A stretch of 46,540 nucleotides of DNA, taken from positions 1-46,540 of the forward strand of contig CAKZNT010000070.1 of the NCBI GenBank assembly GCA_937132065.1, given 5' to 3'. Each line of letters opens with the position of its first letter. Position 1 is the stretch's first letter. The notes under the pieces were generated by a model, which ran no database searches, was not told where the DNA came from, and saw only the letters and a program-made list of their open reading frames with translations. Both the position numbers and the translations under genes were made by a program. Positions 18,352-26,509 of the stretch are shown here, one piece after another. This DNA comes from an uncultured Loktanella sp. (GTDB taxonomy: Bacteria > Pseudomonadota > Alphaproteobacteria > Rhodobacterales > Rhodobacteraceae).

Positions 18352-21042
18352 TTAGGACGCTTTAGCCAAATTGCGCAGCACGTAGTGCAACACACCACCG
18401 TTTTCGATGTATTCAATCTCGACGGCTGTATCGATGCGGCACTTCACGGCGATTTCCTTGGTGTCGCCGTTTGCAAAGGTGATCGTCGCAGTCACTGTCT
18501 CAAGTGGCTTGATGGTATCAAGGCCAGAGATAGAAACCGTTTCGTCACCTGTCAAACCAAGTGTCTTGCGCGTGTCACCACCGGTAAACTCGAACGGAAC
18601 CACACCCATGCCAACAAGGTTGGACCGGTGGATGCGCTCGAAGTTTTCAGCAATCACAGCCTTCACGCCAAGCAGGGCAGTGCCCTTCGCGGCCCAGTCA
18701 CGGCTGGAGCCCGCACCATACTGCTCGCCTGCAAAGACAACCAGCGGCGTGCCAGCTTCAACATGGGCCATCGCGCCGTCAAAGATCGACGTTTGCTTGC
18801 CATCCGCACCTTTGGTGTAGCCGCCTTCAACACCATCAAGCATCTCGTTCTTGATGCGGATGTTGGCGAATGTGCCGCGCATCATAACTTCGTGGTTACC
18901 ACGGCGCGAGCCATAGGAGTTGAATTCGCGCACAGGCACTTGACGGTCCAGCAGATACTGGCCCGCAGGTGTCGTGTCCTTAAAGGAACCCGCAGGAGAG
19001 ATGTGGTCGGTCGTGACCATATCGCCCAAAATCGCGAGGACTTTTGCGTTCTCGACATTCTTGATCGTGCCAGGTTCCTTGGACATGCCTTGGAAATATG
19101 GCGGGTTCTGAATGTAGGTCGAGGCCGCAGGCCAGTCGTAGGTCTCGGAGTCAGGGGTCTGAACCGCCTGCCACTTTTCATCGCCCTTGAACACATCGGC
19201 ATACTTCTTGAGGAAGGCTTCGCGTGTCACTGTCTTGGCGACAAGATCGTTGATCTCCTGGTTCGTGGGCCAGATATCCTTGAGGAAGACGTCATTGCCG
19301 TCCTTGTCCTGACCGATCGGATCAGAAGTGATGTCGATATCCATCGTGCCTGCCAGCGCATAAGCAACAACCAGAGGCGGGGACGCCAAGTAGTTAGCGC
19401 GCACATCAGGAGAAATGCGGCCCTCAAAGTTGCGGTTGCCCGACAGGACAGACGTGGCAACCAGATCGCCCTCGGAAATCGCCTTACTTAGCTCGGGCTG
19501 GATCGGACCAGAGTTACCGATGCAGGTCGTGCAGCCGTAGCCCACAAGGTTAAAGCCAATCTTATCAAGGTCTTCTTGCAGGCCAGCGGCCTCAAGATAC
19601 TCGGACACAACCTGTGAACCAGGGGCAAGGGATGTCTTGACCCAAGGCTTGCGGTTCAGGCCAAGTGCGGCCGCTTTGCGCGCAACAAGGCCCGCGCCGA
19701 TCATGACGTAAGGGTTGGATGTGTTTGTGCAGGACGTGATCGAAGCAATCACCACCTTGCCCGATTCCATCGTGTAATCTTCGCCGTCGACGGCCACTTC
19801 CTTGCCCATCGGGCGCTTGAAGGTGTTTTCCATCTCATTGGCAAATGCAGACTTTGCGCCTGTCAATGCAACGTAATCCTGCGGACGCTTTGGACCCGAA
19901 ATCGCAGGGACAATCGTGCCCATATCAAGGTGCAATGTCGCGGTGTAAACAGGGGCGTAATCCGCATCGCGCCAGAAGCCGTTCTCTTTTGCATAGGCTT
20001 CAACCAATGCGATCCGGTCTTCTTCGCGGCCCGTATTGCGCAGGTAACGCAGTGTTTCATCGTCAATCGGGAAGAAGCCACAGGTCGCGCCATACTCGGG
20101 CGCCATGTTGGCAATTGTCGCACGGTCGGCCAGTGGCAGAACGTCCAGACCTTTGCCAAAGAATTCGACGAACTTGCCAACAACGCCATGAGCGCGCAGC
20201 ATTTCAACGACCTTCAACACAAGGTCAGTGCCTGTTGTGCCTTCAACCATTTCGCCTGTCAGCTCGAAACCGACAACCTCGGGGATCAACATCGACACAG
20301 GCTGACCCAGCATCGCGGCCTCGGCCTCAATGCCGCCAACGCCCCAACCAAGAACGGCCAAACCGTTGACCATTGTGGTGTGGCTGTCTGTGCCAACGAG
20401 GGTGTCAGGGTAGGCAACTGTTTCGCCGTTCTGATCGGTATCAGTCCAGACAGTCTGGGCCAGATACTCGAGGTTCACTTGGTGGCAAATACCAGTGCCC
20501 GGAGGGACAACGCGGAAGTTGTTAAACGCCTTCTGGCCCCACTTAAGGAATGTATAACGCTCGATGTTACGCTCGTATTCGCGGTCAACGTTCATCTGGA
20601 ACGCCCGCGGGTTGCCGAATTCGTCGATCATCACAGAGTGGTCGATGACCAGATCAACAGGGGCCAGCGGGTTAATCTGCTGGGCGTTACCGCCAAGCGC
20701 CTTGATGCCATCACGCATCGCAGCCAAGTCAACCACGGCAGGAACGCCGGTGAAATCCTGCATCAATACGCGGGCAGGGCGGTAGGCAATCTCGCGCGGG
20801 TTCTGACCACCGTTTGTGGCCCACTCGGAAAACGCCTTGATGTCGTCAACAGACACAGAAAAGCCGCCGTCTTCAAAACGCAGCAGGTTTTCCAGAACCA
20901 CCTTCAACGCGGCTGGCAACTTGGAAAAGTCACCCAAACCAGCAGCCTCGGCAGCAGCAATTGAGTAATAGGAAACAGACTGCGACCCTACGGTCAGTGT
21001 CTTGCGGGTTTTGGCTGTATCAAGGCCGACTGTAACGGTCAT
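18352..21042 (-). CDS. acnA: Aconitate hydratase A
   Basis: An 896-residue [4Fe-4S] enzyme that interconverts citrate and isocitrate in the TCA cycle. It is of the AcnA/IRP1 type: SVDDIKAF near the N-terminus, DFTGVPAVVDLA, VGTDSHTTMVNGLAVLGWGVGG, cluster cysteines in SCTNTSNPYVMI and GYGCTTCIGNSG, and the C-terminal swivel domain SYGSRRGNHEVMMRGTFANI and GAGSSRDWAAKG. Full length and intact. It is monocistronic, with its own terminator. The 238-base region between its start and the divergent DUF1223 gene must hold both promoters; no clear operator was seen there. Confidence 0.97.
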   Translation of the reverse strand: MTVTVGLDTAKTRKTLTVGSQSVSYYSIAAAEAAGLGDFSKLPAALKVVLENLLRFEDGGFSVSVDDIKAFSEWATNGGQNPREIAYRPARVLMQDFTGVPAVVDLAAMRDGIKALGGNAQQINPLAPVDLVIDHSVMIDEFGNPRAFQMNVDREYERNIERYTFLKWGQKAFNNFRVVPPGTGICHQVNLEYLAQTVWTDTDQNGETVAYPDTLVGTDSHTTMVNGLAVLGWGVGGIEAEAAMLGQPVSMLIPEVVGFELTGEMVEGTTGTDLVLKVVEMLRAHGVVGKFVEFFGKGLDVLPLADRATIANMAPEYGATCGFFPIDDETLRYLRNTGREEDRIALVEAYAKENGFWRDADYAPVYTATLHLDMGTIVPAISGPKRPQDYVALTGAKSAFANEMENTFKRPMGKEVAVDGEDYTMESGKVVIASITSCTNTSNPYVMIGAGLVARKAAALGLNRKPWVKTSLAPGSQVVSEYLEAAGLQEDLDKIGFNLVGYGCTTCIGNSGPIQPELSKAISEGDLVATSVLSGNRNFEGRISPDVRANYLASPPLVVAYALAGTMDIDITSDPIGQDKDGNDVFLKDIWPTNQEINDLVAKTVTREAFLKKYADVFKGDEKWQAVQTPDSETYDWPAASTYIQNPPYFQGMSKEPGTIKNVENAKVLAILGDMVTTDHISPAGSFKDTTPAGQYLLDRQVPVREFNSYGSRRGNHEVMMRGTFANIRIKNEMLDGVEGGYTKGADGKQTSIFDGAMAHVEAGTPLVVFAGEQYGAGSSRDWAAKGTALLGVKAVIAENFERIHRSNLVGMGVVPFEFTGGDTRKTLGLTGDETVSISGLDTIKPLETVTATITFANGDTKEIAVKCRIDTAVEIEYIENGGVLHYVLRNLAKAS

Positions 21043-21280
21043 TGGCTATCCCTTTCAAAGGCGCGTATAAACGGATTTAAAGTGCTTTTGCCCCATGTTG
21101 ACCCTACGATCAAGGGGGTGGCTGGCTTTTGTATACCATTGCACACCGAAAATTGCCAGTGGTTGCACGGATCATTTGAAAATTGAAACATCCGTCACAA
21201 AACACTCGCAATTCGTTGATTGGTCATTTCACTAAAACCTCAATAGACAATAAAGACAAACAGCATAAATTGGGATCATC

Positions 21281-21979
21281 ATGCGGGTCATCTTGTCAGC
21301 ACTTGCCATTCTTGGCGCACTCCACACCAGCCAAGCGGCTGCGCAAGAAAATAAGGTTGTCGTTGAACTTTATACCTCGCAAGGTTGTTCGTCCTGCCCG
21401 CCCGCAGATGCGCTTCTGGCTGATCTGGTCGGGCGCGACGATGTGATCCCCTTGGCCTTGCACGTTGATTACTGGGATTACCTCGGTTGGAAAGACGACT
21501 TCGCCAGCGCCGCCTTCACCGCGCGCCAGCATGGCTATGCCCAAGCGGCCCATGCCACGACCGTTTACACCCCGCAAATGATCATCGGCGGTCAGGCTCA
21601 GGTGATCGGCTCCAAGGGGATGGACGTCATGGATCACATTGCCGACCAGCGTGCACAGTCGGCCCGTGTTGCGATGACAGCAGCGCGCGACGGCCAATAC
21701 ATCAAAATTGCCGCGACCCCGCAAACACCCGATCTTGGGGCGTTGGTGGTGCAACTCGTGCGCTATCATCCTGAACAAACCGTCGCGATCCGTCGCGGTG
21801 AGAATGCTGGGAAATCAATCAGCTACGTCAATATCGTGACATCATGGCAGGTGATTGGCAAATGGGACGGGGCGCGCCCGATGACAATGGACGTCGCCGT
21901 CGAGGGCGACGGTCCCGCCGTCATCGTGATCCAGAAAGACGGCTATGGGCCAATTCTCGCGGCGGTCGATCTGCCCTAG
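21281..21979 (+). CDS. DUF1223 thioredoxin-like exported protein
   Basis: A 232-residue protein with a signal peptide ending near HTSQAAAQ (residue 20-22). The mature part starts VVVELYTSQGCSSCPPADALL, a thioredoxin-like fold with a CSSC motif, then LHVDYWDYLGWKDDFAS and TPQMIIGG, which are DUF1223 landmarks. Function is not established; the CxxC suggests a periplasmic thiol-redox role. A GGGATCATC segment precedes the ATG. Its stop shares the palindrome CTAG with the stop of the convergent acyltransferase gene. Confidence 0.85.
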   Translation: MRVILSALAILGALHTSQAAAQENKVVVELYTSQGCSSCPPADALLADLVGRDDVIPLALHVDYWDYLGWKDDFASAAFTARQHGYAQAAHATTVYTPQMIIGGQAQVIGSKGMDVMDHIADQRAQSARVAMTAARDGQYIKIAATPQTPDLGALVVQLVRYHPEQTVAIRRGENAGKSISYVNIVTSWQVIGKWDGARPMTMDVAVEGDGPAVIVIQKDGYGPILAAVDLP

Positions 21980-22848
21980 GTTTTGCGCATTTTCCAACGA
22001 CGATGCACCCAGAACCACTGTTCGGGATGGGCTGCAATCTGCTGCTCCAGTCGCGCATTCATCTCGTTGGTCATCGTGATCGGATCCGATACCGCAATCG
22101 GCGCGTCGATAATCGCGGTAAAGGTCAGCCCGTCAGGGTTCCTGACGCCATAATAGGGTAGCACGAGAGCATCCACCTTGATTGCGATCTCTGCCGCCGA
22201 GAGCGCCGTCATCGCGGGTTTCCCAAGGAAATCAAGCCGTTCGCCCGCGCCATAAAATACATCGTAAAACAAAACACCCTGATTTGCCTCGCGCAAATAA
22301 CGGATAAGGCCAATCGTGCCGCGCCGTCCTTGGGCAAAAACCGTGCCGCCGAGCGCGCCAATCGTGCGGCGATAATCAGCATCAAAATAGGGATTTGTAA
22401 AAGGGCGATAAAGGCCGCCGACACTATGGCCCAGACGGGTCAAAATCTGGCGCGGGGCTTCGTGGTTACCAAAATGCGCGGTAACAAAGAGCACAGGGCG
22501 TTTCTCGGCAGTTGCCTTTGCCAATGCTTCCACACCCGCGCCCGTCAGCGGGGTTTGGGCCAAATGCTCTGCAAATTCAGGATGCGAATAGTTTTCGATC
22601 AGCGTGCGGCCAAAGTTATCCAAAACGCCATCCGCAATACGCCGCCGCGCCTCGGGCGGCATGTCGGGATAGATCATCGCGAGGTTGGTTTGCGCCCGTT
22701 TGCGAAACCCAAGAACACCGCCAAGACCCTTGCGCATCACGGCCCCCATAAACGGCACGCGCTTGGCATAGGGAAGCAGACGCACAGCGCCAATCACAGC
22801 GCGCGACGCTTGATTACTCAGCCAGTCAATCGGGGTCCCTTTTGTCAT
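21976..22848 (-). CDS. LpxL/HtrB-family lysophospholipid/lipid A acyltransferase
   Basis: About 290 residues. TAHFGNHEAP has the HX4E catalytic pattern of the LpxL/LpxM (lysophospholipid acyltransferase) superfamily, followed by GLYRPFTNPYFD and FAQGRRGTIGLIRYLREANQGVLFYD, both typical of the group, and the C-terminal QWFWVHRRWK. Members add secondary acyl chains to lipid A or acylate other envelope lipids at the inner membrane. The ATG at 22848 is chosen; a TTG at 22857 directly abutting the preceding stop is possible. It is the last gene of the minus-strand run from 25726, starting about nine bases after the nitrile hydratase-like alpha gene. Confidence 0.85.
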   Translation of the reverse strand: MTKGTPIDWLSNQASRAVIGAVRLLPYAKRVPFMGAVMRKGLGGVLGFRKRAQTNLAMIYPDMPPEARRRIADGVLDNFGRTLIENYSHPEFAEHLAQTPLTGAGVEALAKATAEKRPVLFVTAHFGNHEAPRQILTRLGHSVGGLYRPFTNPYFDADYRRTIGALGGTVFAQGRRGTIGLIRYLREANQGVLFYDVFYGAGERLDFLGKPAMTALSAAEIAIKVDALVLPYYGVRNPDGLTFTAIIDAPIAVSDPITMTNEMNARLEQQIAAHPEQWFWVHRRWKMRKT

Positions 22849-22857
22849 AAGCGGCAA

Positions 22858-23502
22858 TTAACCACCTTCCGGTGATTTGGGAAGACCCGTGCCAATCATA
22901 CTGTCGCGTGTGACCAGCGCCGCAAGGGCATCCTCGCTCCAATTCTCAGTGCCAGCAGGGCGGGCAGGGATCACGATATAACGCATATCAGCGGTGCTAT
23001 CATGCACGCGTATCTCGACGCCATCGGGCAGGGTCACGCCAAACTCGGCCAAAACGCGGCGCGGTTCACGCACGGTGCGTGACCGATAGGCCCGCGATTT
23101 ATACCAATCGGGCGGTAGCCCGAGCAAGTTGCGCGGATAGCACGAACATAGTGTGCAAACGATAACATTGTGTAAATCAGCGGTATTTTCTACCGCAATG
23201 AGCTTCATCGGGCCGACATCAAACCCCATTTCGCGGGTCGCTGCGCTCGCATCAACACGCATCTGCGCGCAAAACGCAGGGTCGCTCCACATGCGGGCCA
23301 CAACCGCCGCTCCGTTTGCGGGGCTGCGGGCGTCCATGGCTTCGATCTGAGAGGCAATCTCGCGCGCCGTTGTCACGCCCTTGGCAATCAACAGCTCGCG
23401 CACCGCGATTTCCATTGTCTGCCAATAACTTAGCGGCACATCATCGTCGGCGCGAAACGGATGACCCGAGGGGGAAAGGTGGTCGTGATGATCATGCGGC
23501 AT
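22858..23502 (-). CDS. Nitrile hydratase-family catalytic (alpha/gamma) subunit, Co-type, thiocyanate hydrolase-like
   Basis: A 214-residue metal-binding subunit. The claw motif VCTLCSCYPR lies at residues 115-124, with metal ligands Cys116, Cys119, Ser120 and Cys121; Thr after the first Cys marks the cobalt type (iron enzymes have Ser). LLGLPPDWYKSRAYRSRTVREPRRVLAEFG and a C-terminal VTRDSMIG are standard for the family. A His/Asp-rich start (MPHDHHDH) is present. Nitrile hydratases turn nitriles into amides; thiocyanate hydrolase turns thiocyanate into carbonyl sulfide and ammonia. Arg124 occupies the place where, as I recall, thiocyanate hydrolase has the substrate-selecting gamma-Arg136 and nitrile hydratases often have Trp. 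The start overlaps the preceding stop as TAATG. Confidence 0.88.
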   Translation of the reverse strand: MPHDHHDHLSPSGHPFRADDDVPLSYWQTMEIAVRELLIAKGVTTAREIASQIEAMDARSPANGAAVVARMWSDPAFCAQMRVDASAATREMGFDVGPMKLIAVENTADLHNVIVCTLCSCYPRNLLGLPPDWYKSRAYRSRTVREPRRVLAEFGVTLPDGVEIRVHDSTADMRYIVIPARPAGTENWSEDALAALVTRDSMIGTGLPKSPEGG

Positions 23503-23765
23503 TATGCAGGCTCCAACCAATGCGCGTAAATTTCTGCCTCAAGCGTGTCGGTCGGGGTTTCCGCGGCCGCTCCCCAAATCTCGGCCATCGTAAATCTGAC
23601 CCGCAGCAACGCAAGCGGGGTCGCGGGCTGGCGATAGGCAAGCTGCTCGGGGTTCGGAAAAGGGCCAAGCCTGCGTTCGATCAACCCCGTTTTACCGCGC
23701 AAATAGGCGGGGGTGCGAATATGACCTGGCGGCATGTCACTGCGCACCCGCACCCGCTCAACCAT
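23502..23765 (-). CDS. Nitrile hydratase beta C-terminal-domain subunit (SH3-like; thiocyanate hydrolase alpha-like)
   Basis: An 87-residue protein equal to only the C-terminal domain of a nitrile hydratase beta subunit. MVERVRVRSDMPPGHIRTPAYLRGK-type start (shown in part as PPGHIRTPAYLRGK), LLRVRFTMAEIWG and the end DTLEAEIYAHWLEP correspond to the SH3-like barrel. In thiocyanate hydrolase of Thiobacillus this domain is a separate subunit (ScnA). The ATG at 23765 overlaps the upstream stop by eight bases; an in-frame ATG at 23780 would extend the overlap to 23. The stop overlaps the catalytic subunit's start by one base, so translation is likely coupled. Confidence 0.82.
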   Translation of the reverse strand: MVERVRVRSDMPPGHIRTPAYLRGKTGLIERRLGPFPNPEQLAYRQPATPLALLRVRFTMAEIWGAAAETPTDTLEAEIYAHWLEPA

Positions 23766-24108
23766 GGGCCGCGTCCCCATAGGTCGCGCCGCGTTGCTTC
23801 ACGTCCGTCATGGTCTGTCCCAACTCGGCGGCCGTAAAGACGCCGTCTTCAATCAGGTTTTGCGCAATCGATGCTATCCAGCGTTCGTAATACGACATCT
23901 CGTCAAAGCTGGAAGGCGGCATATCCTCCAAGACACGCCGCAACCCGTCGACGCTAAAATGCCCCTTGGATGAGCAAATGATCATCAACGCATCAACCCG
24001 CTTTTCCCAAAGGGCAAAATCGTGATCTGCATCAGGCACAGGTCCGGCAGGGTCCCCGCCCATATCGTGCCAGCGGCGTCCATCAAAGGGGTCGGTTTTG
24101 TCATTCAT
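23758..24108 (-). CDS. Nitrile hydratase beta N-terminal-domain subunit (thiocyanate hydrolase beta-like)
   Basis: A 116-residue protein equal to the N-terminal domain of a nitrile hydratase beta subunit: RRWHDMGGDPAGPVP at residues 11-25, WEKRVDAL at 34-41 and MSYYERWIASIAQNLIEDGV at 71-90. The SYYERW segment holds the conserved Arg (76) that contacts the oxidised cysteine ligands in this family. A nitrile hydratase accessory protein, which has the same fold, is an alternative, but HDMGG and the presence of the matching C-domain gene next door favour a split beta subunit. It is read in a different frame from the C-domain gene. A 38-base gap separates it from the upstream fliG-like gene. Confidence 0.8.
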   Translation of the reverse strand: MNDKTDPFDGRRWHDMGGDPAGPVPDADHDFALWEKRVDALMIICSSKGHFSVDGLRRVLEDMPPSSFDEMSYYERWIASIAQNLIEDGVFTAAELGQTMTDVKQRGATYGDAAHG

Positions 24109-24146
24109 CCGCTCACCTTATGCAGGCAAAACGGGGCTGTCACGGG

Positions 24147-25199
24147 TTATTCACCATCCTCCTCCTCATCAGAAACAAGTGTAATTGTGCCCGCATCTAC
24201 CAATTCGCGCACCGCAGAAGAGAGCGCACGCATCGACTCCTCGGCGACCTTCGGCTTAACCGTGCCCTTTTCGGCAGCATCCTCGCGGATTTGCCCCGCC
24301 ATACGCTGTGAAATATTGGCAAGAATGAACTCCGCGGCCGCGACAAACTCGGGCGCGCCAGCAAGGGCCGCCGCAATCGCCGTGGACAAAACATCGCCGT
24401 CGACGCCACGAATACAGGCGGGAACATCCGTCGGGACAAGGCGCGCGGGAATATCCTTGAACGTGAAAATCGCCTTGCGCACATCGTCCGCAAACGCAGG
24501 GTCATCTGCGCCAAGCCCCTCAAGCACATCATCGCGGGTTTGCGCAGGACTTGAATTGAGAATTGCGCCGACACGCGCAACAGGCGCCTTTTCAAATGCA
24601 ACGACCTTCTTGGTGCAATGGTCCTGCACTAGCGCGGCGCCGATCCGTTTGACGGCGTCGGGCGCGATATTTTCGGTCTGGGATATGGCATAGGTGATGC
24701 GGCGGGCCTGATCACCAGGCAATTTCTCAAGCACTGCGGCAGCCTTGGCCACAGGCAGCTTAGACAGGGTGATCGCGCAAACTTCCGTGCTCTCGCGGCG
24801 CATCAGCCCCAGTAAATCATCGTCAGGCAAGGCTAGGATCATGGGCCATGGGTCACCATTCTTGGCCGTGCCCATCTCTGCGCGCAACCGTGTCGCCAGA
24901 TCAGGGCTAAGATGGGCAGACAACGCCTCGATCGCGGCATCCGCACCGCCGGGCGACGACATCCCGATTGCGCCCAACAGGCCCGAAAACTCGTCAGCCA
25001 CCGCATGCACCGTATCACGGTCGATCAGGCGGATTGCACCCACTTCACGGGCGAGCAAAATCTGGAGATTCTCGGGAAGTTGGGAAAGCTGGAGCTTGCC
25101 ACCATCTCCGATGAGCAATTGCACAATCATCGCGGCCTTGCGGCGGCGCGACAGGGCAAGCGGTTTGGCGTGAGGCGGGGGGAGAGTCGCTGTTGTCAT
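24147..25199 (-). CDS. FliG-like flagellar motor switch protein, solitary and divergent
   Basis: A 350-residue protein with the three FliG regions. Residues about 20-110 match FliG-N, LSKLPVAKAAAVLEKLP (about 165-185) matches the middle domain, and IFTFKDIPARLVPTD to ISQRMAGQIREDAAEKG matches FliG-C. In the last segment R, E/D and K occupy the positions of the charged torque residues of the C-terminal helix. The middle-domain EHPQ motif that contacts FliM is missing (ESTE occupies that place). FliG sits in the switch ring and interacts with MotA and FliM. No other flagellar gene is in the window. It may be a paralog with a changed role; downstream nitrile-hydratase genes follow after 38 bases. 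Confidence 0.75.
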   Translation of the reverse strand: MTTATLPPPHAKPLALSRRRKAAMIVQLLIGDGGKLQLSQLPENLQILLAREVGAIRLIDRDTVHAVADEFSGLLGAIGMSSPGGADAAIEALSAHLSPDLATRLRAEMGTAKNGDPWPMILALPDDDLLGLMRRESTEVCAITLSKLPVAKAAAVLEKLPGDQARRITYAISQTENIAPDAVKRIGAALVQDHCTKKVVAFEKAPVARVGAILNSSPAQTRDDVLEGLGADDPAFADDVRKAIFTFKDIPARLVPTDVPACIRGVDGDVLSTAIAAALAGAPEFVAAAEFILANISQRMAGQIREDAAEKGTVKPKVAEESMRALSSAVRELVDAGTITLVSDEEEDGE

Positions 25200-25246
25200 A
25201 CCTGCGATATTGGCATGCAGATGCTAAACGAAGCGTGAACGAAACC

Positions 25247-25726
25247 TTAGGTATGGGTAAATTGCACCGACATCATCCGCAATTCTGCGGCGGTTTCCGG
25301 GGATAGAGTGGTCAGGTTTGCTGTCGCGGCATGCAGCTTGTCCATATGGTCGACAAGAATAGCGGTTTCAGCATCGCTAAACTCGCGATCCGCGCGGGCA
25401 AAGCTGCCGATGCTGCGGTTCGCACCATCCTCAATCGCGCAGGTCGTGCCGAACTTGAGGTCGAATTCTGCGGCCTTTTCCAGCATGCCCGCCGTATCTG
25501 TCAAAGCCGACCAACGGATTGCACCCGCGTTCTCAAACCCCCAAGCCACCGTTGGGTCAGACATGACCAGCCCGTTTTGGGAATAATAATCCAACCAGTC
25601 TTTCGCGTAGGTCTGGAACAGAAATGTCGGGGTTGTGTAACGCACATGAAACGCCAAAGCGAAACCGCTTGTTGCGATTTTCTTAAGTTCCGCGAGCGTA
25701 TGACGTAGTTCAAGCTGGTTTGCCAT
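25247..25726 (-). CDS. LuxR-type autoinducer-binding protein lacking the DNA-binding domain
   Basis: A 159-residue protein that is only the ligand-binding domain of a LuxR regulator. The residues that contact acyl-homoserine lactone in TraR-type receptors are all kept: Trp44, Tyr48, Asp57, Pro58 and Trp72, with the same spacing as in the neighbouring full-length LuxR. After GSFARADREFSDAETAIL the chain runs to a short tail and stops; there is no GerE helix-turn-helix, and none is found in another frame nearby. Sequence similarity to the neighbour (both have SDP/FDP, RS-GSFAR-DR-F-D-ET) suggests duplication and loss. It is divergent from that luxR across 138 bases and heads the minus-strand run to 21976. 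In Agrobacterium, TrlR, a similar truncated receptor, blocks TraR by forming inactive dimers. Confidence 0.82.
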   Translation of the reverse strand: MANQLELRHTLAELKKIATSGFALAFHVRYTTPTFLFQTYAKDWLDYYSQNGLVMSDPTVAWGFENAGAIRWSALTDTAGMLEKAAEFDLKFGTTCAIEDGANRSIGSFARADREFSDAETAILVDHMDKLHAATANLTTLSPETAAELRMMSVQFTHT

Positions 25727-25864
25727 TTGAACCGACTTTCTTTCTTATTGCCAAGAATGAGCGCAACAACATACTAATAAAATGCACAAGTATCTTACAA
25801 CTGTTAGGAAACGTGGCAAAATGCAACATGCGTTTAAGTACAGTTATAGTGTATAGTTGAAACG

Positions 25865-26473
25865 ATGACCCAGCAGCTTAGTTCAGACAAAATCCACACA
25901 ATCGCACCCGCTGGGCATTATATTGCGCTGCGGATCGGTTTTGCGTTCCCCGTTGAGGAAGTGAACGCGCTGCCAGCAGAATGGATCGAGCACTATACGC
26001 AGCACCGCTTTATGCTTTTTGATCCGGTGATGCGGTGGGCTTATGAAAATGTCGGGACGGCCACATGGGCGCAACTTGGCGACGACGACCCCAAAAATGT
26101 GCTTGTGCAGGCAAGGTCTTACGGGCTGCGCCACGGGATCATTGTCTCGGTGTTTGACGGCAACAAAGAGGGGCAGCGGTCCTACGGATCTTTTGCGCGG
26201 GAGGATCGGGCGTTTACGGATCTCGAAACCAAACTGCTGCATGCCTATGTGACACGGCGGCACTTTGAAATGGCGCCGCCGACAAACCTGACGATGGCCG
26301 AACTGGAGGCACTGGGGATGGTGCGTGACGGGCAGCGGCTCAAGGAAATCGCCCATGTGCTCGGGGTGACCGAGGGCGCGGTCAAGCAGCGGCTCAAAAA
26401 CGCAAAGCTGAAACTCGGGGCCAAAACAGGGTCGCAGGCGGCGGCGCTGGCGGGGCAATACGGGCTGATCTAA
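25865..26473 (+). CDS. LuxR-family quorum-sensing transcriptional regulator
   Basis: A 202-residue two-domain regulator. The N-terminal autoinducer-binding domain has Trp40, Tyr44, Asp53, Pro54 and Trp68 in TraR spacing; the C-terminal GerE helix-turn-helix (about residues 140-200) reads LTMAELEALGMVRDGQ, KEIAHVLGVTEGAVKQRLKNAK. It would bind an acyl-homoserine lactone in the cytoplasm and then control promoters. The ribosome site before the ATG is weak. luxI follows 124 bases downstream on the same strand and an HTH-less paralog is divergent upstream. Confidence 0.9.
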   Translation: MTQQLSSDKIHTIAPAGHYIALRIGFAFPVEEVNALPAEWIEHYTQHRFMLFDPVMRWAYENVGTATWAQLGDDDPKNVLVQARSYGLRHGIIVSVFDGNKEGQRSYGSFAREDRAFTDLETKLLHAYVTRRHFEMAPPTNLTMAELEALGMVRDGQRLKEIAHVLGVTEGAVKQRLKNAKLKLGAKTGSQAAALAGQYGLI

Positions 26474-26509
26474 GTCCTAACAAATCCTTAATGGTTAACT
26501 GTGTGTTAA

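Noticed and set aside
18199..19491. A 430-residue open frame opposite acnA, with others at 19930-20964
   Set aside because: The codon pattern follows aconitase on the other strand; these frames have no recognisable motifs.
23502..24108. A broken nitrile hydratase beta pseudogene
   Set aside because: A frameshift was considered because the two domain genes are in different frames. Each has its own ATG, the break falls exactly at the domain boundary used by thiocyanate hydrolase, and all junctions are overlaps typical of coupled genes. A sequence error cannot be excluded.
25727..25864. A lux box in the 138-base divergent luxR spacer
   Set aside because: Several short partial inverted repeats are present in this AT-rich spacer, but none stands out enough to call.
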